Positions 36,188 through 43,186 of a DNA stretch of 43,186 nt are shown one piece after another. The notes under the pieces were generated by a model. It ran no database searches, was not told the origin of the DNA, and saw only the letters and a list, made by a program, of their open reading frames with translations. Source of the stretch: Actinomycetes bacterium. GTDB taxonomy: Bacteria > Actinomycetota > Actinomycetes > Mycobacteriales > Mycobacteriaceae. Position 1 is the stretch's first letter; every line of letters starts with the position of its first letter. Both the position numbers and the translations under genes were made by a program. The stretch covers positions 1 to 43,186 of the forward strand of contig JAHZIT010000055.1 of NCBI GenBank assembly GCA_022601275.1, written 5' to 3'.

Positions 36188-38482
36188 ATGACCGGCCGGT
36201 GCCGGCGTCGGATCTGCGTGCACGGTGTGGTCCAGGGCGTCGGCTTCCGGCCGTTTGTGTATACCACCGCCGCCGCAGCCGGCCTGTCCGGTTGTGTGCG
36301 CAACGACAGTTCCGGCGCCATCATCGAGGTCGAGGGCAAGCCCGACGACGTCGACCGGTTCCTCACCCTGCTTCGTGACGCCCCGCCCCCGCTCGCGGTC
36401 ATCGAAGCGATTGTGGTGGAAGAGGTTCCGACACGCGGCGGCACCGGCTTCAGCATTGAGGACACGTCCCATTCGGACGGCGGGCGCACCCTGGCCTCCC
36501 CCGACGTAGCCATGTGCGCCGATTGCGCAGCCGAGCAACGCGATCCGGCCAACCGCCGGTACCGGCACGCATTCGTCAACTGCACGAACTGCGGCCCGCG
36601 CTTCACGATCATCACCGCACTGCCGTATGACCGCTCTGCAACCACCATGGCGGCCTTTCCGCTGTGTGAAGACTGCGCGGGCGAATACGCCGACCCAACC
36701 GATCGTCGGTTCCATGCCCAACCGGTGTGCTGCCCACAGTGCGGCCCGACCATCGCCTACCGCGATAGCGCTGGACACACTGCAAGGGGCCATGAGGGCT
36801 TGGGGCAGGCCCGGAAGCTGTTGCGCGACGGCGGCATCCTGGCGGTCAAAGGGCTCGGGGGCTACCACCTGGCATGTGACGCCGCCAACGCCGACGCGGT
36901 GTCCGAACTACGCCGCCGCAAACGGCGCGGCGACAAACCGTTCGCGGTGATGGTCCCGGATCTGCAAGTGGCGGGCACGCTGTGCGAACTCGATGAATGC
37001 TCAGAACGCCTGCTGTCAGGCCCGCAACGACCGATCGTGCTGATGGAGCGCGCGTCCTCGGCCCCGGTCGCTGCTTCGGTGGCGCCGCGCAACCCGGACC
37101 TCGGCGTGATCCTGGCCTACACCCCGTTGCACTCTCTGCTGTTCGGACTCCCGGGTGACGAACCCGGACCCCCGGTGCTGGTGATGACATCGGGCAACCT
37201 GGGCGGCGAGCCGATCTGCTACCGCGACGACGAAGCAACAGAACGTCTTTCGCACCTCACCGACGGCTGGCTACTGCATGACCGGCCGATCTTGGTGCCT
37301 TGCGACGACTCCGTGGTGCGAGCGCTGGCAGGCACCGAACTACCTATCCGCCGGTCCCGCGGCTACGCGCCGCTGCCCGTCGCCCTGCCGACGGCTGTTC
37401 CGCCGACGCTGGCAGTCGGCGCCGACGTGAAGAACGCCATGGCCGTCGCCGAGGGCCGATATGCCTGGCTGAGCCAGCACATCGGCGACATGGACGACCT
37501 GGCAACCCTGTCCGCGTTCGACTCCGCGTCGAGCCACCTCGGCGCACTGACGGGTGTGCACCCTGAAATCTTGATAACCGATGCTCATCCGGGGTACCGC
37601 TCGACCTCGTGGGCGCACCGCAACTCCCAGGGTCGGCCGGTCTGCCCGGTTCAACACCACCACGCGCACATCGCTGCGGTGATGGCCGAACACGGCTTGA
37701 GCGGGTCCGAGCCGGTGCTCGGTTTTGCCTTCGACGGCACCGGGTACGGTCCCGACGGCGCGGTGTGGGGCGGTGAGGTGCTGCTCGCCGACTACAAGGG
37801 TTTCCGCCGGATGGCACACCTGAAGTACGTGCCGCTGCCGGGCGGCGACGTCAGTGTGCTCCGGCCCTACCGAATGGCCATGGCGCACCTGTGGGCTGCG
37901 GGGCTGCCCTGGTTTGACGACCTGCCGCCGGTTCACACCTGCCCGGCGGCAGAACGCGGGGTATTGCTGCATCAGCTTGAGACCGGGCTGGGCTGTATTC
38001 CCACCTCCAGCATGGGACGGCTGTTCGACGCCGTATCCGCGCTGGCCGGTGTCCGCCAGGTGGTCGACTACGAAGCGCAGGCGGCGATCGAGTTGGAGGG
38101 CTTGTCCCGCGGGACCGACCCCGGGAGCCGGCGATACCGGTTCCAAATCGACTTCGCGGTCGCGACACCGGCACTGATCGATCCCGCGCCCCTGCTCAGC
38201 GCGGTCCTCGAGGATGTGCGCACCGGTGTGCCGGCAGACGTGATCGGTGCCCGATTCCACAGCGCGGTGACCCGGTTGGTGGTCGATCTCGCCGCCGGGT
38301 GCGCCCCGGATAGCAGCACGATCGCTCTGTCCGGTGGCGTGTTCCAGAACGCGCTGCTGGTGCGACACTCGTTGACAGCGCTGAACGACAAAGGTTTCAC
38401 GGTCATTACCCATCGCCACGTGCCGCCTAACGATGGCGGTATCGCACTGGGTCAACTCATGGTCGGGAACGCGGGATACTAG
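36188..38482 (+). CDS. hypF: Carbamoyltransferase HypF
   Basis: 764 aa. Makes carbamoyl-adenylate and the thiocarbamate on HypE that becomes the cyanide ligands of the NiFe site. Domains: acylphosphatase (about 8-92; VHGVVQGVGFRPFVY), two zinc fingers (about 108-190; CADC...CTNCGPRF and CEDC...CPQCGP), YrdC-like (about 205-380; KGLGGYHLACDA, VMTSGNLGGEP), Kae1-like (about 400-764; VQHHHAHIAAVMAEH, FAFDGTGYGPDGAVWGGE, ALSGGVFQNALL). Start at 36188 has a GAGG nine bases upstream; an ATG at 36164 inside hypB is less likely. Complete. Confidence 0.95.
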   Translation: MTGRCRRRICVHGVVQGVGFRPFVYTTAAAAGLSGCVRNDSSGAIIEVEGKPDDVDRFLTLLRDAPPPLAVIEAIVVEEVPTRGGTGFSIEDTSHSDGGRTLASPDVAMCADCAAEQRDPANRRYRHAFVNCTNCGPRFTIITALPYDRSATTMAAFPLCEDCAGEYADPTDRRFHAQPVCCPQCGPTIAYRDSAGHTARGHEGLGQARKLLRDGGILAVKGLGGYHLACDAANADAVSELRRRKRRGDKPFAVMVPDLQVAGTLCELDECSERLLSGPQRPIVLMERASSAPVAASVAPRNPDLGVILAYTPLHSLLFGLPGDEPGPPVLVMTSGNLGGEPICYRDDEATERLSHLTDGWLLHDRPILVPCDDSVVRALAGTELPIRRSRGYAPLPVALPTAVPPTLAVGADVKNAMAVAEGRYAWLSQHIGDMDDLATLSAFDSASSHLGALTGVHPEILITDAHPGYRSTSWAHRNSQGRPVCPVQHHHAHIAAVMAEHGLSGSEPVLGFAFDGTGYGPDGAVWGGEVLLADYKGFRRMAHLKYVPLPGGDVSVLRPYRMAMAHLWAAGLPWFDDLPPVHTCPAAERGVLLHQLETGLGCIPTSSMGRLFDAVSALAGVRQVVDYEAQAAIELEGLSRGTDPGSRRYRFQIDFAVATPALIDPAPLLSAVLEDVRTGVPADVIGARFHSAVTRLVVDLAAGCAPDSSTIALSGGVFQNALLVRHSLTALNDKGFTVITHRHVPPNDGGIALGQLMVGNAGY

Positions 38483-38526
38483 GACACAGGAACTGAGCCA
38501 ACAGGGACTAAAACACAGAAACTGAG

Positions 38527-38574
38527 ACAACAGGAACTCGCCACAACAGGAACTCGCCACAACAGGAACTCGGA
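38527..38574 (+). repeat. 16-bp tandem repeat between hypF and hypC
   Basis: ACAACAGGAACTCGCC three times (38527, 38543, 38559), with decayed relatives before it from about 38485 (ACAGGAACTGAGCCAACAG...). The 119-bp gap has no gene. Whether the repeats bear on hypC expression is unknown. Confidence 0.75.
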
Positions 38575-38601
38575 ATACTGGGACGACAGAAAGGACTGGT
38601 C

Positions 38602-38931
38602 ATGTGTCTGGCGGTACCGGGGAAGATTCTGCGCATGGAGGATCGAGACGGCACGCTGATGTCCGTCGTTGACTTCGGAGGGGTGCAGAAGGACGTCTGC
38701 CTGCAGTTCCTACCCGACGCCCGAGTAGGCGAATACGTGGTGGTGCACGTCGGTTTCGCGATTCAGCGTCTGGACGAGGAGTCGGCGATCCAGACATTGG
38801 CGGAGTTCGAGCGCCTCGGGGCGCTCGAGGAGGAGTTCGGCGACGGGTTCGAATTGGCCGCCCGGCAGGCGGGTATGACCAACCCTGAGACGGCCGACAC
38901 CACCACCGGTAGTCGTCAGGTGCCGCAGTGA
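38602..38931 (+). CDS. hypC: Hydrogenase assembly chaperone HypC
   Basis: 109 aa, HypC/Hup[10 protein letters not shown] with the essential C2 and [18 protein letters not shown]. It carries the Fe(CN)2CO unit with HypD to the hydrogenase large subunit. The last 35 residues (after EEFGDG) are a non-conserved polar extension. AAAGGA stands before the ATG. Stop overlaps the hypD GTG start (GTGA). Confidence 0.93.
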   Translation: MCLAVPGKILRMEDRDGTLMSVVDFGGVQKDVCLQFLPDARVGEYVVVHVGFAIQRLDEESAIQTLAEFERLGALEEEFGDGFELAARQAGMTNPETADTTTGSRQVPQ

Positions 38932-40028
38932 AGTACCTGGACGAGTTCAGTGATCCTGAACTTGCGGGTAAGTTGATCGATCAGATTCGATCCGCCACCA
39001 GCCGACGCTGGGCCATCATGGAAGTCTGTGGCGGACAGACTCACTCGATCATCCGGCACGGTATCGACCAGCTACTCCCCGACGAGATTCAGATGATCCA
39101 TGGGCCGGGGTGCCCGGTGTGTGTGACGCCGTTGGAGATCATCGACAAGGCGCTGGAGATCGCTTCCCGGCCCGACGTCATCTTCTGCTCATTCGGTGAC
39201 ATGCTGCGGGTTCCGGGCAGCGCCAAGGATTTGTTCCGGATCAAGGGCGAAGGCGGCGACGTGCGGGTGGTTTACTCCCCCCTCGATGCCCTCACCGTCG
39301 CCAAGGCCAATCCGGACAAACAGGTGGTGTTCTTCGGGATCGGTTTCGAGACCACCGCCCCGGCCAACGCGATGACTGTGCACCAGGCGAAGCAGCTCGA
39401 CATCAAGAACTTCTCCCTGTTGGTGTCGCACGTGCTCGTGCCGCCGGCCATCGCCGCGATCATGGAGTCCCCCACCTGCCGGGTGCAGGCCGTGCTGGCC
39501 GCCGGCCATGTCTGCGCTGTGATGGGTACCGATGAGTATCCGCCGCTCTGCGACAAGTACGACATCCCGATCGTGGTGACCGGTTTCGAGCCGCTGGACA
39601 TCCTCGAAGGCATCCGGCGCACCGTGCTGCAACTGGAATCCGGCCGCCACGAGTTGGAGAACGCGTACCCCAGGGCGGTGCGCCAAGAAGGCAACGCCCC
39701 CGCCAAAGCGATGCTGCTGGACGTGTTCGAGGTAACAGACCGGGCCTGGCGCGGAATCGGGATGATCCCCTCGAGCGGCTGGCGGTTGGCCGACAAGTAC
39801 CGCGACTACGACGCGGAGCATCGCTTCGCCGTGACCGACATCCATACCGAGGAGTCGGCGGTGTGCCGTTCCGGCGAGGTGTTGCAGGGCTTGATCAAAC
39901 CCCATGAGTGCGCGGCGTTCGGCACGTTGTGCACACCGCGTAATCCTCTGGGCGCCACCATGGTCTCCTCCGAGGGTGCGTGTGCCGCCCACTATCTGTA
40001 CCGGCGGCTGGACGTGACACATGTCTGA
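38928..40028 (+). CDS. hypD: Hydrogenase iron-cofactor scaffold HypD
   Basis: 366 aa. HypD hallmarks: [42 protein letters not shown], and C-terminal cysteines of the [4Fe-4S] site ([20 protein letters not shown]). Forms the HypCD complex on which Fe(CN)2CO is built. GTG start at 38928 overlapping hypC by 4 bp; overlaps hypE by 8 bp. Confidence 0.95.
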   Translation: MKYLDEFSDPELAGKLIDQIRSATSRRWAIMEVCGGQTHSIIRHGIDQLLPDEIQMIHGPGCPVCVTPLEIIDKALEIASRPDVIFCSFGDMLRVPGSAKDLFRIKGEGGDVRVVYSPLDALTVAKANPDKQVVFFGIGFETTAPANAMTVHQAKQLDIKNFSLLVSHVLVPPAIAAIMESPTCRVQAVLAAGHVCAVMGTDEYPPLCDKYDIPIVVTGFEPLDILEGIRRTVLQLESGRHELENAYPRAVRQEGNAPAKAMLLDVFEVTDRAWRGIGMIPSSGWRLADKYRDYDAEHRFAVTDIHTEESAVCRSGEVLQGLIKPHECAAFGTLCTPRNPLGATMVSSEGACAAHYLYRRLDVTHV

Positions 40029-41118
40029 AGTGGCTCCCACCGGAACCGGTTCGAATGACACATCAGCGAGCATCGACACCGAAGCCTGGGTTTGTCCGGC
40101 GCCGCTGCGTGACGCGCCCAACGTCGTGATGGGACACGGCGGCGGGGGGGCCATGTCCGCCGAGCTCGTGGAGAGCTTGTTCCTGCCCGCATTCGGCCCG
40201 GCCGCCGAAACCGGGATGGGCGATTCTGCAGTGCTGAAATTGGGCACCGAGAGGTTGGCCTTCTCGACCGACTCCTACGTGGTCAAGCCACTGTTCTTCC
40301 CCGGCGGCAGCATCGGCGATCTGGCCGTCAACGGAACGGTCAACGATCTGGCCATGGCTGGTGCGCAGCCGATTGCGCTGTCGACCGCCTTCATCCTCGA
40401 GGAGGGCACCGCGCTGACCGAAGTCGCGCGGATCGCGCGGGCCGTCGGCACTGCGGCAGTGGCGGCCGGTGTAAGCCTGGCCACCGGTGACACCAAGGTC
40501 GTCGAGTCGGGGCACGGCGACGGGGTGTACATCAACACCGCAGGCATCGGCATCGTGGACAAGCGTGCGGACATCCGTCCGCAGCGCACCCGGCCCGGCG
40601 ATGTCGTGATCGTCAGTGGTGACATCGGTGTGCACGGGGTGGCGGTGATGAGTTGCCGAGAGGGCCTCGAGTTCGCCACAGACGTCACCAGCGACAGCGC
40701 ACCCCTGCATGGACTCGTCGCCGAGATGATCGACACCGGGGCAGACATCCATACGCTGCGCGACCCCACCAGGGGCGGTGTCGGCGCAACCCTGAATGAG
40801 ATCGCCAAGGCCGCGGGCGTCGGAATCACGCTCAACGAAAGATCTTTGCCTATTCCCGGCGCCGTCCGCGATGCCTGCGGGCTGCTGGGACTCGACCCGC
40901 TCTACGTCGCCAACGAAGGCAAGCTCATCGCCTTCGTTGCTGCCCAGGACGCCGACAGCGTGCTCGCTGCGATGCACGCCCACCCCTACGGTAGACGTGC
41001 TTCGGTGATCGGCAGGTGCGTCACCGAACACCCGGGGATGGTCGTAGCGCTCACCGCGCTGGGCGGCACCCGGGTGGTGGATCTGCCTATCGGCGAACAA
41101 CTTCCACGCATCTGCTGA
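40021..41118 (+). CDS. hypE: Hydrogenase maturation protein HypE
   Basis: 365 aa. AIR-synthase-like ATP-binding protein ([67 protein letters not shown]) ending in PRIC, where the final Cys365 is carbamoylated by HypF and dehydrated to thiocyanate. Overlap of 8 bp with hypD indicates coupled translation. The N-terminal 25 residues are extra to the core. Last gene of the operon. Confidence 0.95.
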   Translation: MSEVAPTGTGSNDTSASIDTEAWVCPAPLRDAPNVVMGHGGGGAMSAELVESLFLPAFGPAAETGMGDSAVLKLGTERLAFSTDSYVVKPLFFPGGSIGDLAVNGTVNDLAMAGAQPIALSTAFILEEGTALTEVARIARAVGTAAVAAGVSLATGDTKVVESGHGDGVYINTAGIGIVDKRADIRPQRTRPGDVVIVSGDIGVHGVAVMSCREGLEFATDVTSDSAPLHGLVAEMIDTGADIHTLRDPTRGGVGATLNEIAKAAGVGITLNERSLPIPGAVRDACGLLGLDPLYVANEGKLIAFVAAQDADSVLAAMHAHPYGRRASVIGRCVTEHPGMVVALTALGGTRVVDLPIGEQLPRIC

Positions 41119-41241
41119 TCACTGATGGACAGCCGCGGCCCTTCGCGGGGTTCGCCCATCACCCAACTGACTGCGCCGGGTCGACGCCACACTCGTTTGG
41201 TTTGAGCGCGATCGCTTACCGGGTACCGAAGGTGATGGCGT

Positions 41242-42831
41242 TCAGCCGATGTCGCGACGGCGGAAGCCGGCGAAAGCGACGGCAGTGACCGCGACGAAGA
41301 CCGCTGCCACACCAGCGAGGCCGGTCCAGTCGGGCGCCGACACGGTGACGTCAGGGACGTGGTGCAGTGGGCTGATCGACAAAGCCCATTCGGGCAGTTT
41401 GAATGTCGGCCCGAGGATGGTCAGTGCGAAGGCGACGATGATGGCCAACCAGCCAACGAGACGGACTGCCGGTTGAACCCCAATGGCGGCAGCGGCGATC
41501 GCGACCAGGACCCACACCGCGGGGATGGTGGCCGCGGCCTGCGCGACGACGCTCGGGATCGAGACCCCGGTATCCGAATTGGCGGCGATCAGACCTAACA
41601 TCGTTCCACCGACCAGGAGGTAGATCGCCGGGGCGAGATAGGCGACCAAAATGTTGCTGGCTAGATATGTCGGCCTGCGTACCGCACCGGCCAGCAAGGG
41701 TTCGACGCGAAAGTTTTTCTCCTCGAACGCTATCCGATTGACAGTCTGCACCCCGGAGACAGCGGCGATGAGGCCGACCAACTCCAGAATCGTGACGATG
41801 AATGCGAACGTCAAATTCGGGGCGCCGCCCGGCTGGCCCGCCAGTACGCCGCGCAGAGAGGTGTTGGAAGCCAGCAACTCGGTGATGGCGGTGGACAGGT
41901 ATCCGAAAACGACGCCGAGACCGGCGAAGGCAACCAGCCAAGTGATCAGGGAGCCCCGATTGAGGCGAACCGCCAGACCCCACACGTTGGCAACGCGGCC
42001 ACCGCGAGCCGGTCCGGGCCGGGGCGCGATGATGCCTGCGCCGTAGTCACGTCTGCCGTCGAGGACGAACCCGAACGCGATCAAGACGACTGCCAGGGCC
42101 AGGGCCAGCAGCAGCGGCCAGGGATTGATGTCGGCGGCGGGGCGTACCTGCTCCAACCAGCCCAGTGGCGTCGTCCAGACCGCCCACCCAGCAGCATCGA
42201 TGGAATCGATGGATCCCCTCACCACGAAGAACATCCCCAACAAGCCGATCGCAATGCTGCTGGCGGAGCGGGCATCGGAGCCCAGTTGGACGGTCACCGC
42301 GGCCACCCCGGCGAACATCAAGCCCGAGGCGGCGAAAGTTGACGACAGCAACAATGTGGGCAGCGCCGCGCCACCCACGGCGACGGTGAGCACAAAGCAC
42401 ACCACCCCCAGGGCCAGAGAAGCGATGACGGCCAGCAGGACGGCGACGGTCAGGCGAGCCTGTCGGCCCAACACACCCGAGGCCAGGAGTTCAGCTTGTC
42501 CAGAATCCTCGTCAGCGCGGCTATTGGCGACCACGACGAGGATCGCCATCAGCGCTGCGAAGAAAGCACCCAGGGCTCCGGAACGCCACGCATTGAAACC
42601 GTCATTGGTCATCAAGTCACGAGCCGGGCCGAAGATCAGGGACAGCGCCGGATTCGACGTCAGCGCCGCCGACAGCTGCCGACGTTCGTCGATATCGGGA
42701 AAAATCAGCCGGTAGGCCAGGATCGATGACACCGAGAGAGCCGACACGCCCATTACCCACGGGGCGATGGCGCGAGCGTTTTGTTTGAGCGAAACAGGCA
42801 GGAGCACGGCTACACCCGTGAAGGCGGTCAT
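41242..42831 (-). CDS. ABC exporter permease (tetronasin-/polyketide-exporter type, Rv1217c-like)
   Basis: 529 aa, about twelve transmembrane helices in two halves, with the family-typical LRLIFPDID-type segment, FNAWRSGALGAFFAALMAILVVV, SRADEDSGQAELLASGVLGRQARL and, in the second half, NRIAFEEKNFRVEPLLAGAVRRPTYL. Matches the large ABC-2-type permeases annotated as tetronasin transport proteins. It is overlapped by its ATPase gene (ATGA), so the two form an exporter, probably for a lipophilic compound or drug. It is convergent with hypE, with 123 bp between. Confidence 0.82.
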   Translation of the reverse strand: MTAFTGVAVLLPVSLKQNARAIAPWVMGVSALSVSSILAYRLIFPDIDERRQLSAALTSNPALSLIFGPARDLMTNDGFNAWRSGALGAFFAALMAILVVVANSRADEDSGQAELLASGVLGRQARLTVAVLLAVIASLALGVVCFVLTVAVGGAALPTLLLSSTFAASGLMFAGVAAVTVQLGSDARSASSIAIGLLGMFFVVRGSIDSIDAAGWAVWTTPLGWLEQVRPAADINPWPLLLALALAVVLIAFGFVLDGRRDYGAGIIAPRPGPARGGRVANVWGLAVRLNRGSLITWLVAFAGLGVVFGYLSTAITELLASNTSLRGVLAGQPGGAPNLTFAFIVTILELVGLIAAVSGVQTVNRIAFEEKNFRVEPLLAGAVRRPTYLASNILVAYLAPAIYLLVGGTMLGLIAANSDTGVSIPSVVAQAAATIPAVWVLVAIAAAAIGVQPAVRLVGWLAIIVAFALTILGPTFKLPEWALSISPLHHVPDVTVSAPDWTGLAGVAAVFVAVTAVAFAGFRRRDIG

Positions 42832-43186
42832 GAAAGTTCGCTCACCTCTGGGCCCATATCGCTCACTGCGTCAGCGCTCGTGTACTGCTGGAGGAAGAGC
42901 TCTTCGAGCGAGGGCGGGGTTACTGTCAGCGCGGCGAGTCCGTACCGAAGTAGTTGCGCCACAGCGGCGCCGACATTAGCGGCCTCGGCTGAGCCGGTGA
43001 AGTGCGCGTCCTCGAGGTGCGCACTGCAGAAGCCGTCGAGGTGACTCACGGTCGGAGGCGGGTTTTCGAGCGTGGCGGTGATCGTGCTGCGAGTCTGGCC
43101 GCGAAGGTCGTCGAGGGTGCCGTTCTGCACGATGCGGCCCTGACGAATAATGCTGACCTGGTCGGCGAGGACTTCAACCTCGCTCA
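42828..43186 (-). CDS. ABC transporter ATP-binding protein, C-terminal part (partial)
   Basis: Minus strand; the start is beyond the window edge, so about 119 codons are seen. Reads SEVEVLADQVSIIRQGRIVQ, the end of the ATPase domain after the H-loop, then a regulatory C-terminal domain as found in multidrug ABC-2 ATPases. Its stop overlaps the permease start (ATGA). Walker motifs lie outside the window, so the call rests on the tail and on the partner permease. Confidence 0.8.
   Translation of the reverse strand, partial: SEVEVLADQVSIIRQGRIVQNGTLDDLRGQTRSTITATLENPPPTVSHLDGFCSAHLEDAHFTGSAEAANVGAAVAQLLRYGLAALTVTPPSLEELFLQQYTSADAVSDMGPEVSELS

Noticed and set aside
38485..38574. CRISPR array
   Set aside because: Copies are directly adjacent 16-mers without spacers, and no cas gene is near.
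37340..41100. Minus-strand frames of 345-406 aa opposite hypF, hypD and hypE
   Set aside because: Shadow frames of high-GC genes; no start signals or family similarity.

Overview
The window is a high-GC actinobacterial chromosome segment, almost certainly from a non-tuberculous Mycobacterium (Mycolicibacterium-type). It opens with the last codons of the principal sigma factor SigA. It then follows the gene order of the M. tuberculosis sigA-to-recA region: BrkB/YihY protein, DUF3039, DUF3099, sigB, ideR, DUF4192, sthA, PAC2 protein, alpha/beta hydrolase, PhzF-like protein, nrdR, chiZ-like gene, lexA, LGFP-repeat protein, fadE20, hflX, dapF, miaA, LigB-like protein, DMT transporter, DUF349 protein, membrane protein, miaB, recX, recA. 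Identifications rest on recognised motifs and remembered family sequences; no database search was run.

Layout. 1-5.5 kb: sigma factors, the iron regulator IdeR and small conserved genes. 5.5-11.5 kb: SthA transhydrogenase, two hydrolase or PhzF-type enzymes and the nucleotide-reductase repressor NrdR. 11.6-13.2 kb: divergent SOS locus chiZ/lexA with three LexA boxes. 13.2-18.1 kb: a large LGFP-repeat envelope protein, FadE20 and a DEAD-box helicase that is absent from this place in M. tuberculosis. 18.4-27.1 kb: mostly minus-strand, tightly packed tRNA-modification and housekeeping genes (hflX-dapF-miaA-LigB-like; miaB-membrane protein). 27.2-31.2 kb: a complete gluABCD-type amino-acid ABC transporter and two small membrane proteins. 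31.2-33.9 kb: recX and recA, with recA interrupted in frame by a 364-residue LAGLIDADG intein at the M. leprae-type (RecA-b) site. 34.1-41.1 kb: an alpha/beta hydrolase and a hypA-B-F-C-D-E operon for [NiFe]-hydrogenase maturation, without hydrogenase structural genes in view. 41.2 kb to the end: an ABC exporter permease with its ATPase, the latter cut by the window edge.

Regulation visible in the sequence: LexA boxes upstream of lexA, of the chiZ-like gene (two, 20 bp apart) and between recA and the divergent hydrolase; an ECF-sigma-type promoter before sigB; a palindrome just upstream of fadE20; several candidate leaderless promoters (lexA, phzF-like, hydrolase). A window-wide peculiarity is the number of short tandem duplications of 12-33 bp, mostly in frame in disordered N-termini or in leaders.
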